Source: G965267185 sp965267185
Lineage (GTDB): Bacteria; Pseudomonadota; Alphaproteobacteria; UBA6615
NCBI GenBank assembly: GCA_965267185.1
Contig: OZ253937.1
Location: 4,269,715-4,333,714 of the forward strand
Length of the DNA: 64,000 nucleotides
Reading direction: 5' to 3'
Positions 42,084-50,513 of this stretch are shown one piece after another (within the stretch, counting starts at the first letter, position 1; every line of letters begins with the position of its first letter). Made by a program: the position numbers and the translations under genes. Below the pieces are notes generated by a model. It was not told where the DNA came from, searched no databases, and saw only the letters and a list, made by a program, of their open reading frames with translations.

Positions 42084-43067
42084 ATGAAGCTCCAACCATC
42101 GTTATTCGCGCTTTCGTTGTTCGTACTGATGCCCACCGCCGGCGACACTGCAGCCGCAGATGCAAGCAATGCTTGGCGGGCTTTGTGGGCGGAGGATTAC
42201 AAACGCGCCGAAATAGAGGCTCGCGCCGACGCCGACGCAGGAGATGCGCAAGCGCAGTATGTTATGGCCGAGCTATACCGTCAGCCTAACTTCACCAGAT
42301 GCGATGCCGATGTTTCGCTGGCGTGGTACGAGAAAGCCGCCGCTCAGAGTCATCTCTCGGCAACTATTTCGCTTGGCGACATATACCATTGGGGACGGGG
42401 TGTTCCTCGGAGTCCGCAAAAAGCGTTTGAATACTATGCGAGGGCGGCCGAGCTTGGCGGCGTTAAAGCGCAACGGCGTATCGGCGAAGCGTATGCGACG
42501 GGGGTGGGCGCCGAAAAAGATGACGACCTCGCCTTCCTCTGGACGAAGCAGGCTGCCGTAGCCGGTGACGTCCATGCGGAGACGGATCTAGCCGTCTTTT
42601 ACCTCGAAGGAATTGGGGTCGAGCGGAGTTACGAGGACGCGTTTTTTTGGCTGATGGAGGCTCATGACGGTCCGCTTTATGGCGAGGGGCCGGAGGTTAG
42701 ATACCATTTGGGGATGCTGTACCTGGAAGGGAACGGCGTCGCCAAGGATGAGGCCAAGGCGTTCGCCTTCCTCAACCGGTCGGCCTTCCGGAGCCACATC
42801 TCCGCCATGCGCGCGCTAGCGACGCTCTATGAACAAGGTATCGGTGTCGGAAAAGACCTCGAGCGGGCGGCCGAGTTGCGCGAGCGAGCTGACAAAATCG
42901 AGCGCAGTAGAGCCGAGAAACCAGATACGTCCGATCCATTCAGCGACCCCTGTTCCCTCGACGACGACACGCTTCGCTTCACGTTTGTCATAGACGAACG
43001 GCCCAAAAAGCCGACAACTTTGGAAGAGTTTATGCAGTGGCGGCTGTGGCAGGAAAAGTACAAATAA
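42084..43067 (+). CDS. Sel1-repeat secreted protein 1
   Basis: 327 residues. Signal peptide MKLQPSLFALSLFVLMPTAG with cleavage near ADA. The remainder is a series of Sel1-like (SLR) repeats of about 36 residues: AQYVMAELYRQP, SATISLGDIYHWGRGVPRSPQKAFEYYARAAELG, AQRRIGEAYATGVG, LAVFYLEGIGVERSYEDAFFWLMEA, HLGMLYLEGNGVAKDEAKAFAFLNRSA. Sel1 proteins mediate protein contacts, sometimes in host interaction or envelope assembly. A paralogue with a similar signal peptide lies at 44935. Both sit inside the phage-like region, which is unusual for phage structural genes. Confidence 0.75.
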   Translation: MKLQPSLFALSLFVLMPTAGDTAAADASNAWRALWAEDYKRAEIEARADADAGDAQAQYVMAELYRQPNFTRCDADVSLAWYEKAAAQSHLSATISLGDIYHWGRGVPRSPQKAFEYYARAAELGGVKAQRRIGEAYATGVGAEKDDDLAFLWTKQAAVAGDVHAETDLAVFYLEGIGVERSYEDAFFWLMEAHDGPLYGEGPEVRYHLGMLYLEGNGVAKDEAKAFAFLNRSAFRSHISAMRALATLYEQGIGVGKDLERAAELRERADKIERSRAEKPDTSDPFSDPCSLDDDTLRFTFVIDERPKKPTTLEEFMQWRLWQEKYK

Positions 43068-43127
43068 CCATTTTGATGGCGTTTTTTGAACGGGTTGGTT
43101 GAGCGCCCGTTAAAAATTTTGCGCTTT

Positions 43128-43262
43128 CGAAAAAACACTCTTCACGCGGCGCGGCGCGCATCTGTAAAAGATTCAATTAATAGATCAACGGTTGGTGCGA
43201 CCGAGGATCGCCAGCTAATCGGCTGGCCCGCCCGCCCGGGAAAAACCGCGGCGGGTTTTTTC
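43128..43262 (+). repeat. Repeated phage leader, copy B
   Basis: Same layout as copy A: AAAAAACACTCTTCACGCGG block, CTGTAAAAGATTCAATTAATAG, hairpin 1 CGGT...ACCG (one pair shorter than in A), hairpin 2 CCAGC-taatcg-GCTGG, and terminator stem GCCCGCC...GGCGGG with T6 at 43256-43261. Upstream of the block, TTTTGCGCTTTCG is shared with copy D. It stands about 55 nt before protein B. Confidence 0.75.
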
Positions 43263-43317
43263 GTGCCCTTTTTTGACTGCCTCATCCTTCAGCAACTTCC
43301 CGACCAAGGAGAAAACT

Positions 43318-44436
43318 ATGAACGGCTTAGAGGCATTTCTGAGCAGCGCCTTCGGCACAGGACGGCGGCGGGGCATCGACCCGTTCATCGAGGGAATGAC
43401 TTTTACTCCCGATGTGATGGTCCCAGGCAATTTCCCGCTACCGACATCGCCGGGCAGTCAGTTCGTTGGCGAACGCGCATTGCCGCAGCCCGCCACGTTT
43501 GTTTTGCCCAATGATGCTCCACCGCTGCAGTTCGAGACGCTACCCTTTATCCCCGGAGAGGACACAGGCGAGCGGGTGCTGCTCGGTGACGAGCTGGAGA
43601 TCGGTCCAGTAGAGAGAAGCGCCTTTCGAGAAGCGTCAGAGCCGGACGACTTTTTGACCACTGATGCAGAAGCTGACAGTGAAGGACAGCCAATCGACAC
43701 CGGAATAATCGACCGAGGATTGGATGCGGTATCCACTGCCGTCGATACCGTTAAGGACGTAATCACGGGTGAAAACCGTCCTCTGGAGTTTCCCGATCTG
43801 CCCGAACTATTCGAGGCGGAGGTTGGCTTTTTCGAATCGTTCATACCGAACCTCAAGCTTGGAACGACGACCGACCCGGTCGAGAAAGCCAAGATTGTTA
43901 AAGCTAGTTTTCTGGGCGATCCGCGATTCGGCGGCATCTTTCAAGACAAGTTCGGGAATCCCCTAGTCGTTTGGGAGGATCAGGCGTTCTATGTCAACCT
44001 GCCGGGCGCATCGAGGACGGATGTGGTCGACGCGATTGCGCAGTTTGTCCAGTTTTTGCCCGCTGCCCGGATTGCCGGAAAAGTTCCACGAGGCGCAGGA
44101 CTGGTCAAAGACGCCGCGAAGCGGTTTGCGGCAGGTGCTTCGTTGTTTGGCGCGACCGACCTAGCACAACAAGGAGTCACTGTTGCGTCGGGAGGCAAGG
44201 ACAATATCAACGTGCGCGACGCTTCTGAGTCCGCATTATTTGCGGGTGCAGCGGAAGCGCTATTTCCCCTTCCTATACCCGGCGGTACCGCGTTGGCTCA
44301 GCAGATTATAAGAAATAGCTTGAAAAGCGCCGGTAGGTCTATCCCTGGCCTAACCGAAGAACGGCGTCCTAACGATCTTCCTCGGCTTCCTCAGGAGGAA
44401 GGCATAAGGTTTTCGAGAAAGCGGGCTGGAAACTGA
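43318..44436 (+). CDS. Phage-type protein B, conserved N-terminal module, internal virion-like
   Basis: 372 residues from ATG 43318. N-terminus MNGLEAFLSSAFGTGRRRGI followed by DPFIEGMTFTPD, nearly identical to protein C (47803). The middle is Glu/Asp/Pro-rich and probably flexible. The C-terminal 170 residues include FGNPLVVWEDQAFYVNLPGASRTDVVDAIAQFVQFLPAARIAG and Gly/Ala-rich helices, resembling internal or ejection proteins of podovirus-like phages (family resemblance by eye). No transmembrane signal. It is followed at once, convergently, by a two-TM protein. Confidence 0.6.
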   Translation: MNGLEAFLSSAFGTGRRRGIDPFIEGMTFTPDVMVPGNFPLPTSPGSQFVGERALPQPATFVLPNDAPPLQFETLPFIPGEDTGERVLLGDELEIGPVERSAFREASEPDDFLTTDAEADSEGQPIDTGIIDRGLDAVSTAVDTVKDVITGENRPLEFPDLPELFEAEVGFFESFIPNLKLGTTTDPVEKAKIVKASFLGDPRFGGIFQDKFGNPLVVWEDQAFYVNLPGASRTDVVDAIAQFVQFLPAARIAGKVPRGAGLVKDAAKRFAAGASLFGATDLAQQGVTVASGGKDNINVRDASESALFAGAAEALFPLPIPGGTALAQQIIRNSLKSAGRSIPGLTEERRPNDLPRLPQEEGIRFSRKRAGN

Positions 44437-44703
44437 CTAGTCCCGATTTCCACCAAAGGCAACGATAAGAATTCCGAAGATTATCAAGGGCAAATAATCG
44501 CTAGGGGGAATTTTTCCGGACACCACCATATAGACCGTGAGAGCCACGAGGATCAGGGTCTCAAAAATTACGAAGATGATCCTGATGGTGCCGAGGGTAG
44601 GCGCCAATTTATTCGCGAGAGCTTCGACACCAACTCTCTCTACCGGCACCACAGTGCCGGATAGATTGGGCCGACCTGATAGCAACGGTTCGGGGTTTTG
44701 CAT
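44437..44703 (-). CDS. Small two-TM protein 1, opposite strand to phage genes
   Basis: 88 residues. Two hydrophobic spans (about 41-60 IIFVIFETLILVALTVYMVV and 66-84 SDYLPLIIFGILIVAF) and a polar N-terminal domain. The segment LTVYMVVSGKIPPSDYLPLIIFGILI aligns without gaps to ITIYMGASDRFSASDVIAWIIFWSLI of the protein at 50035, so the two are paralogues. Stop abuts the stop of protein B. The layout recalls holin-sized membrane proteins, or possibly an antidote partner, but nothing shows either. Confidence 0.5.
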   Translation of the reverse strand: MQNPEPLLSGRPNLSGTVVPVERVGVEALANKLAPTLGTIRIIFVIFETLILVALTVYMVVSGKIPPSDYLPLIIFGILIVAFGGNRD

Positions 44704-44886
44704 CGCATTTATCGTGGAGAGAAGTACGCTTCCGTGCTCGATTGCCAGCTCCTTTCCGGGCTCTTGCCGATGGTCGCTGTGAACGCAGGCGCCGATAGCC
44801 TACCTTATTAATATGGGCTGCCCGTGGCGTTTTTCCAGTATGCGGCGCATTGCGATACGCCGCCGACCTTCCTAGATTAAGGTGGG

Positions 44887-44934
44887 ACTACCAAAGGTAG
44901 TTAGACGTTTCGGCTTAGCCACGAGAGGCCGACC
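44887..44934 (+). promoter_or_regulatory. Conserved hairpin and leader before Sel1 protein 2
   Basis: ACTACC-aaa-GGTAGT (44887-44901) and the block GTTAGACGTTTCGGCTTAGC, GAGAGGCCG directly before the start. It is the second copy of the element before Sel1 protein 1. A stem base pair (C-G) added here relative to the first copy means the arms changed together, supporting structure or a protein-binding palindrome. Confidence 0.5.
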
Positions 44935-45768
44935 ATGAAGTTTCGACCATCGCTATTCGCGCTATCGATGTTAGCGCTTTTGCCAGCCGCGAGCAGTTCG
45001 TTTGCGGCGGAAACTCCAAACTTATTGTACGATCCCTATTCGTTCGGTGAGCCCGCCCACGCCGATTTGAAATATGCATGGGAAGCTTTCAAGGCGAAAG
45101 ACTATGAAGGCGCGGAACGGCTCGGCCGCATCCTCGCCAGATTTGGCGACGAGGAAGCGTTGTTTTTCCTCGGTGGCCTGTACCACCAGCCAGACTTCGC
45201 CCGATGCGATACACAAGCGGCGATCGGATGGTACGAGAAAGCTGCCGACAAGGGATTTGAACTTGCCTATCTTGAACTCGGTAAAATTTACGAAATGGGC
45301 AATGGTGCGCCGCGCGATGCACAAAAGGCGTTCGAAAATTATTCGAACGCTGCGTTGCTCGGCAATGTCTATGCGCAACAGCGTCTCGGCGCTGCGTACG
45401 CGACGGGGGCAGGGACCGAAGGAAATGTCGATTTGGCGGCGCTTTGGACAAAAATCGCCGCGAAACGCGGCAACGTTCTCGCGATGGCAGATCTGGGCGT
45501 GATGTATCTCGAAGGGACGGGCGTCGAGCAAAGTTACGACGAGGCGTTTTCTTGGCTTATGGCCGCATCTAAGGGGCCGCTCGAACATGTGCGCGCATTG
45601 CGTGCCCTTGCCTTGCTCTATGAAGAAGGAATCGGCACTGAAGTCGACCCGGATCGCGCCAACGAATTACGAACTCGGGCCGACAAAGCTGAGCAACGTA
45701 TTTCCGTGGTTCCAGATAGAGAAGACAATACCAATATTTGGTGCGAACCAATACGCACCAAGCCTTAG
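44935..45768 (+). CDS. Sel1-repeat secreted protein 2
   Basis: 277 residues. Signal peptide MKFRPSLFALSMLALLPAAS with cleavage near AAE, similar to Sel1 protein 1. Sel1-like repeats cover about residues 50-250 (FFLGGLYHQPDFARCDTQAAIGWYEKAADKG; LGKIYEMGNGAPRDAQKAFENYSNAALLG; AYATGAGTEGNVDLAALWTKIAAK; GVMYLEGTGVEQSYDEAFSWLMAA). One repeat present in protein 1 is missing here. It shares a conserved upstream leader with protein 1. Tandem duplication inside the phage-like region is likely. Confidence 0.75.
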   Translation: MKFRPSLFALSMLALLPAASSSFAAETPNLLYDPYSFGEPAHADLKYAWEAFKAKDYEGAERLGRILARFGDEEALFFLGGLYHQPDFARCDTQAAIGWYEKAADKGFELAYLELGKIYEMGNGAPRDAQKAFENYSNAALLGNVYAQQRLGAAYATGAGTEGNVDLAALWTKIAAKRGNVLAMADLGVMYLEGTGVEQSYDEAFSWLMAASKGPLEHVRALRALALLYEEGIGTEVDPDRANELRTRADKAEQRISVVPDREDNTNIWCEPIRTKP

Positions 45769-45812
45769 TTATTAGAGGTACCCCGTTGGGTGAGATTTTT
45801 TCCTTGGCCAGC

Positions 45813-45943
45813 AAAAAACACTCTTCACGCGGCGCGGCGCACCTCTGTAGAAGGTTCAATTAATAGATCGTCGGTTGGTGCGACCGATGATCGCCAGCCG
45901 AAAAGCTGGCCCGCCCGCCCGGAGAAAACCGTGGCGGGTTTTT
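45813..45943 (+). repeat. Repeated phage leader, copy C
   Basis: AAAAAACACTCTTCACGCGG block, CTGTAGAAGGTTCAATTAAT, hairpin 1 TCGGT...ACCGA, hairpin 2 GCCAGC-cgaaaa-GCTGGC (longest of the copies), and terminator-like GCCCGCC...GGCGGG with a T5 run at 45939-45943. It stands about 71 nt before the terminase small subunit gene. Compared with A and B the hairpin 2 loop differs while pairing is kept. Confidence 0.75.
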
Positions 45944-45951
45944 CGATGCTA

Positions 45952-45980
45952 CCTCATACTTCGACAAGCTCAGCATGAGG
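45952..45980. repeat. REP-like palindrome
   Basis: CCTCAT...ATGAGG flank CTTCGACAAGCTCAG, the arms reading as an inverted repeat. This is a widely seen proteobacterial intergenic palindrome type. It lies between leader C and the terminase small subunit gene. Confidence 0.5.
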
Positions 45981-46014
45981 AGGCTCAAGGTGACGCGGGT
46001 TTGAGGTTCGTTGC

Positions 46015-46344
46015 ATGGCCAAATTGAAAATCGCGTCGTGCGTTGCCGCGCCGCTGAGCGCCGAGCAGGTGCGCACCCTGGCGCGCAAACACACCGAAGC
46101 GGCGGTCACCGCGCTCGCCGAAATCATCGATGACGCGAGCGCCTCGCCGGCGGCGCGCGTGTCGGCGGCCAACGCGCTGCTTGACCGCGGCTGGGGCCGG
46201 GCGCCGCAGCATGTCAGCGTCAACCGCTCGCCGTTCGAGGACATGGATGGACCAACTCTCGACCTTGCTATCCGACTTCTCGAAGCAGTCGCCGCAAAAA
46301 CAAGAGATGCTGCTGCGGGAGATGAAGCGGGTCCGGTCCACTAA
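46015..46344 (+). CDS. Phage terminase small subunit-like protein
   Basis: 109 residues. The segment LARKHTEAAVTALAEIIDD followed by SASPAARVSAANALLDRGWG matches a short protein that often precedes terminase large subunits in tailed-phage clusters. The gene overlaps the large subunit start by 98 nt in another frame (46247-46344). Basic and Ala-rich. It probably recognises the packaging site as part of the DNA-packaging motor. The exact small-subunit family is not certain. Confidence 0.6.
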   Translation: MAKLKIASCVAAPLSAEQVRTLARKHTEAAVTALAEIIDDASASPAARVSAANALLDRGWGRAPQHVSVNRSPFEDMDGPTLDLAIRLLEAVAAKTRDAAAGDEAGPVH

Positions 46345-47683
46345 GGGACTCGACCTCTACCGGCCCTACCCCAAGCAGGCGAAGTTTCACGACGCCGGGG
46401 CAGTTTACCGCGAGCGCTGTTTTCTCGCCGGCAACCAGCTCGGCAAGACCCTGGCGGGCGGCTGCGAAACCGCGATGCACCTAACGGGCGTCTATCCCGA
46501 CTGGTGGCAGGGCAAACGCTGGGACCGGCCGGTGGTCGGCTGGGCCGCCGGCATTACCGGGGAGAGCACCCGCGACAATCCGCAGCGCATTCTGATGGGC
46601 CGGCCCGAGGAGTGGGGCACCGGCACCATCCCCGCCGACGCGATTACCGACACCAAGCGCGCGCTGGGCGGCGTGACCGGGCTGCTCGACAATATCCGGA
46701 TCCGCCACGCGAGCGGCGGCGACAGCGTGCTCTATTTCAAGTTTTACGAGAAGGGCCGCAAGAAGTGGCAAGGCGAGACCATCGACTTCGTGTGGTTCGA
46801 CGAAGAGCCGCCGGCGGAGATCTATTCCGAAGGGCTCACGCGCACCCAAGCGACCGGCGGGATCACCTATCTCACCGCGACGCCGCTATTGGGGATGACC
46901 GAAGTCGTTGGCTACTTCTATCCCGACCCGACGACCGGGCAGCGCCACCTGACGCAGATGACCATCGACGATGCCGGCCACTACACCGCCGAGCAGCGCC
47001 AGCAGATCGTCGACGGCTACCGCGAGCACGAGCGCGAGGCCCGCGCGCAAGGCATTCCCATGCTGGGCTCGGGGCGCATCTATCCGATCGCCGAAGCGGC
47101 GATCAAGGTGGCGGCGTTCGACGTGCCCGAGCATTGGGCGCGGATCGGCGCGATGGATTTCGGCTGGGACCCGTTCTCCGCCGTCGAGCTGGTGCACGAC
47201 CGCGACAGCGACACAATTTACGTCACCAAGACCTACCGGAGCCGCGAAGAAACGCCGGTGCTGCACGCTGCGGCGCTGAAGGCGTGGGGCGACTGGATAC
47301 CCTGGGCGTGGCCGCAGGATGCGCGCCGGCAGACCCTGGAAGGCGCGGGCAAGCCGCTGGCCAACCAGTACATGATCCAGGGCCTCAACATGCTGCCCGC
47401 CCACGCCGCTTTCGAGGACGGTTCGGTGAGCGTCGAGGCCGGGCTGATCGATCTGCTCGACCGCATGCAGACCGGCCGCTTCAAGGTGTTCGACCATCTG
47501 GAAGACTGGTTCGTCGAGTTCCGCGCCTATCACCGCAAGGAGGGGCTGGTGGTGAAGGCCAACGATCATCTGCTTGACGCGACGCGCTACGGCGCGATGA
47601 TGCTGCGCTTCGCCGACACCAAACCGCGCCCGCGCAAGACCGAACCACGCGCCTACGGCACCGCCAGTTCGTGGATGGGGTAG
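46247..47683 (+). CDS. Phage terminase large subunit
   Basis: 478 residues from ATG 46247. ATPase Walker A FLAGNQLGKT (near residue 60-68), Walker B DFVWFDEEP, and coupling segment TYLTATPLLGM. The C-terminal nuclease domain has GAMDFGWDPFS (RNase H-type Asp) and the late NDHLLDATRYG with a further Asp. It is the motor and headful nuclease that loads DNA into capsids. The overlap with the small-subunit gene suggests coupling. Confidence 0.88.
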   Translation: MDQLSTLLSDFSKQSPQKQEMLLREMKRVRSTKGLDLYRPYPKQAKFHDAGAVYRERCFLAGNQLGKTLAGGCETAMHLTGVYPDWWQGKRWDRPVVGWAAGITGESTRDNPQRILMGRPEEWGTGTIPADAITDTKRALGGVTGLLDNIRIRHASGGDSVLYFKFYEKGRKKWQGETIDFVWFDEEPPAEIYSEGLTRTQATGGITYLTATPLLGMTEVVGYFYPDPTTGQRHLTQMTIDDAGHYTAEQRQQIVDGYREHEREARAQGIPMLGSGRIYPIAEAAIKVAAFDVPEHWARIGAMDFGWDPFSAVELVHDRDSDTIYVTKTYRSREETPVLHAAALKAWGDWIPWAWPQDARRQTLEGAGKPLANQYMIQGLNMLPAHAAFEDGSVSVEAGLIDLLDRMQTGRFKVFDHLEDWFVEFRAYHRKEGLVVKANDHLLDATRYGAMMLRFADTKPRPRKTEPRAYGTASSWMG

Positions 47684-47708
47684 GGCTAGGGCTTCCCTTG
47701 TTGACGCA

Positions 47709-47737
47709 GGCTCAGGATGAGGAAGCTCATCCTTCGG
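47709..47737. repeat. Partial REP-like palindrome
   Basis: GGCTCAGGATGAGG-aa-GCTCATCCTTCGG carries inverted arms related to the REP-like elements at 45952 and 54059. It lies in the gap between the terminase and protein C. Confidence 0.45.
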
Positions 47738-47802
47738 CAAATCACTAGTGCGGTCCAAGGCGTGCCGCACCGCTGGCCAAGGACCTACGGCAGGAGATTT
47801 TC

Positions 47803-49773
47803 ATGAATGGCTTGGAAGCATTTCTGAGAAGTGCCTTCGGTTCAGGGCGGCGGCGGGGCATCGACCCCTTCATCGAGGGGATGACGTTTACCCCCGATAT
47901 GATGGTGCCGGGCAATTTTCCGGTACCAGCACCACCGGGCGGTCAGTTCATCGGCGAAGATACTTCGCCGCAAGTAGTGCTGGCCGTCCAGCGCAGCGAC
48001 GACCCACCGCCGCAGAAAAGAACGATGCCCTTCATTGTTGGGCAGGATGAAGCGGAGCCAGTGCCTATTTCCGATATGCCAGTACCTAATCAGAATCTGT
48101 CGCCACCACCGTCAGGGCTCGTGCCTGGCGATTTCGGATTCCCGCTTCCATCGAACCCGAATGATGGGTTGGTCCCAACAGGCAACGGATTCTTCGTTCC
48201 CTCAGATCCATCGGTGTCGGCGCTTCCGCTCGACATGCTTCCTACAGAGAGCTTTGAACGGCTCGAGCAAGAGGCAATTCGAAAAGAGAGAGCCGCAGCA
48301 GGCAACTTTGCATCAGAGGTCGATCGAGAGCGGCTCCAACAGCGCATTCTTCAAGATTTGATAGCGCGAAGCATAGAGAATAAAGAGCCTGACGACGAAG
48401 AGCTCGACATACGGATTAGGAACTTTAGCGGTTCCGCGATACCCGAACGTTTCCTAGGCGAAGTACGGGACATAATAGCGGGCAAGCGCGACAGGGCGTC
48501 GGACGAACTGACAGCATTTGCAACACGTGACATTCAAACGGCAGAAGAGCGCGCAAACGACCTTGGACCTTTTGGTTTGCCTGCTCGATTATTTCGCAAT
48601 GCCGCTGCTAGCAGAGTTGAAGAAGACATCGATGCGAGGCGAAAAGCCGCAGATATTCTGCCGCGTGCGCTAAACGCGAAGAATCAAGGTAAAGAGCAAA
48701 TTATAACCGTTGTGGATGATATTTTTGCTGCTGGCGTTCCTGAACCACATGGCCGGGAACTTTGGCTTCTTGCGAACGGTATAGAGAGCGAGCCCTCGGC
48801 GGAATTGATCGAATACATAAACGGTGTTGCACCTTCAGCGTTTGCTCGACTGGAGCGGTTGGAAAAGAATCTGTCTCCGCGATTTCAGGCACGACGAGTT
48901 GGCGCGTTTATCGATGGAGGGGTAGCCGACGCTCTTACTGGCTTTGCCAACTTCGAAATTGGGCGCGAAGCTAGAGACATCAACCGCCGGACTCAGAATC
49001 AACTAGGTGCGCTAGAATTTGGACCGCGTATCGACGCCATTGAATCCGGAGATCGAGCGGAATCCGACAGGACAAAAGCCGATATTCACATATCCAGGAT
49101 GGACGCAAACATGCGCGACGAGCTGATCCGGCGCGCTCATGTCAAGCCCTCTGACAGGGATATTGATACGCCCTTTACGGATGCCAGCCTAAACGACGAT
49201 ATTCCAAAATTGGAGGATACTCCAGGCGTCCGGCGAGGTATGAAAATACTAAGTGACGTACAGAACCGGTTAGTGCCTGAAGACGAAGATCTCATGTCGG
49301 CGTTCAATGCCGGCAACGTTACCGCCGGTTTTGTCAAGGAGGTTATCGCTGGACGCTTTGGCATTGCCGGAGCGGCCGTAAGCTTGCCGCTCAAATCTTT
49401 TGCTTCATCGGGCAAAGAGGTCCTCGATGCCCGAGCGCAGAACGCGAGCGAGGCGGAGGCGCTTGAAATGGGCAATCGCGCTCTAAGATTAGATTTTACG
49501 AGCGGTGCCGCGACTTTGATTCTCATGGACAAAATGGATATCCCCGATGAGTTGGTCGACACGTTTACCGACAAAGCTAGAAACATTGGGATCGAAGCCA
49601 CGGTCGAGGGCGTGAAAGAAGGCGGTGTGGAATTCCTAAAAAACCGATCCAGGCGAGAGATTTTCGGCGAGGAAAACCAAGCTGAGAAAGACCCAGTCGG
49701 GGTGGGCACCAAAAAAACGTTCAAGCAGCTGATCACGGAGATCGCTGTAGAATTTCCAGACCTTGTAAAATAA
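47803..49773 (+). CDS. Phage-type protein C, conserved N-terminal module, large unrelated remainder
   Basis: 656 residues from ATG 47803 (GGAG ribosome site). N-terminus MNGLEAFLRSAFGSGRRRGI, DPFIEGMTFTPD, then MVPGNFP as in protein B. The middle is Pro/Gln-rich; residues 170-640 are helical and charged (EEDIDARRKAADILPRAL; ARAQNASEAEALEMGNRALR). A long segment with repeated hydrophobic-polar periodicity could be an internal virion or ejection protein. No copy of the repeated leader precedes it. Function unknown. Confidence 0.55.
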   Translation: MNGLEAFLRSAFGSGRRRGIDPFIEGMTFTPDMMVPGNFPVPAPPGGQFIGEDTSPQVVLAVQRSDDPPPQKRTMPFIVGQDEAEPVPISDMPVPNQNLSPPPSGLVPGDFGFPLPSNPNDGLVPTGNGFFVPSDPSVSALPLDMLPTESFERLEQEAIRKERAAAGNFASEVDRERLQQRILQDLIARSIENKEPDDEELDIRIRNFSGSAIPERFLGEVRDIIAGKRDRASDELTAFATRDIQTAEERANDLGPFGLPARLFRNAAASRVEEDIDARRKAADILPRALNAKNQGKEQIITVVDDIFAAGVPEPHGRELWLLANGIESEPSAELIEYINGVAPSAFARLERLEKNLSPRFQARRVGAFIDGGVADALTGFANFEIGREARDINRRTQNQLGALEFGPRIDAIESGDRAESDRTKADIHISRMDANMRDELIRRAHVKPSDRDIDTPFTDASLNDDIPKLEDTPGVRRGMKILSDVQNRLVPEDEDLMSAFNAGNVTAGFVKEVIAGRFGIAGAAVSLPLKSFASSGKEVLDARAQNASEAEALEMGNRALRLDFTSGAATLILMDKMDIPDELVDTFTDKARNIGIEATVEGVKEGGVEFLKNRSRREIFGEENQAEKDPVGVGTKKTFKQLITEIAVEFPDLVK

Positions 49774-50034
49774 CCAGTTGCGGCCCGGCGATTGCTGGTG
49801 GCGGTCGTATGATCCAGGTGATGGGCGTCGGTTTCGGCGGTGGACGGCCCAAACCTTCGTCGCTGCTGGAAGGGATAGCTGGCGCGAAAGTGCTTTCCAT
49901 TCACGAGAGAATGGCCGGCGCGAAATAGGTGCTCCTAGGGTCTCGGTCATCCTGGTAGATCCCGTTGCCATGGCGCGCGAGGATTGCGATGTTGGCTCGG
50001 GGATTTGGGCGAACTGGCGAGGGTGTCACTAATC

Positions 50035-50379
50035 CTATTTCCGTCCTGTGAAGAAAATGAGAGACCAGAAGATAATCCAAGCAATAACATCACTGGCAGA
50101 GAAGCGATCAGACGCGCCCATGTAGATTGTGATAGCCAGGAAGCCCATCACAAATAAACTCAAAACCATAGCATTGTAGACATCAAGGATGGCGTATAGT
50201 TTCTTGGTGCGGGATTCGGCCCCGAGCTTCTCCTCCGACATATCGGTGTCGGACAGCTCAGAATGAGCCGGCAATTCTGGCTCTGCGCGCCGCGCTGCCA
50301 TCACGATCACGGGTAATTCATTGCCGCGCGCTGTTGCCGATTGCTCTTTGGGTTCCTGCTGGTCGTCGGTCATAGGCAT
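50035..50379 (-). CDS. Small two-TM protein 2, opposite strand to phage genes
   Basis: 114 residues (two Met starts, 50379 or 50373). Polar N-terminal 65 residues, then two hydrophobic spans (MVLSLFVMGFLAITIYMGA and ASDVIAWIIFWSLIFF). Paralogue of the protein at 44437 by ungapped similarity in the second span region. It follows protein C on the opposite strand, as the first copy follows protein B. Confidence 0.5.
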   Translation of the reverse strand: MPMTDDQQEPKEQSATARGNELPVIVMAARRAEPELPAHSELSDTDMSEEKLGAESRTKKLYAILDVYNAMVLSLFVMGFLAITIYMGASDRFSASDVIAWIIFWSLIFFTGRK

Positions 50380-50513
50380 GTGCGCCGATTACTTGCACTA
50401 CTATGAGTATAAGTCTCTCACCGCGCCTTACTAGTCTACCGCGACTACCATAATACCCGTGATCGCGTTGTGTCCCTCTTCGCGTCAGCGGTCGTGAAAG
50501 AATTTTACGCTTT

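Noticed and set aside
43086..43514. Leader peptide or small ORF across the repeated leader
   Set aside because: Copy A contains in-frame stop codons in the corresponding frame and the copies lack a common start codon, so a leader peptide is unlikely. RNA structure explains the conservation better.
40989..45943. Leader copies as tRNA or tRNA-like genes (GGTTCAATT resembles a T-arm)
   Set aside because: No acceptor stem, anticodon arm or CCA end can be built. The only shared match is a short T-arm-like stretch.
41183..49773. Polymorphic toxin assignment for the N-module proteins
   Set aside because: The shared-N/variable-C layout fits, but no toxin domain or secretion signal is visible. Internal virion proteins explain proteins B and C at least as well.
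49778..50032. 84-residue ORF after protein C
   Set aside because: Trp/Arg-rich shadow composition, no ribosome site. The gap before the two-TM gene shows nothing else recognisable.
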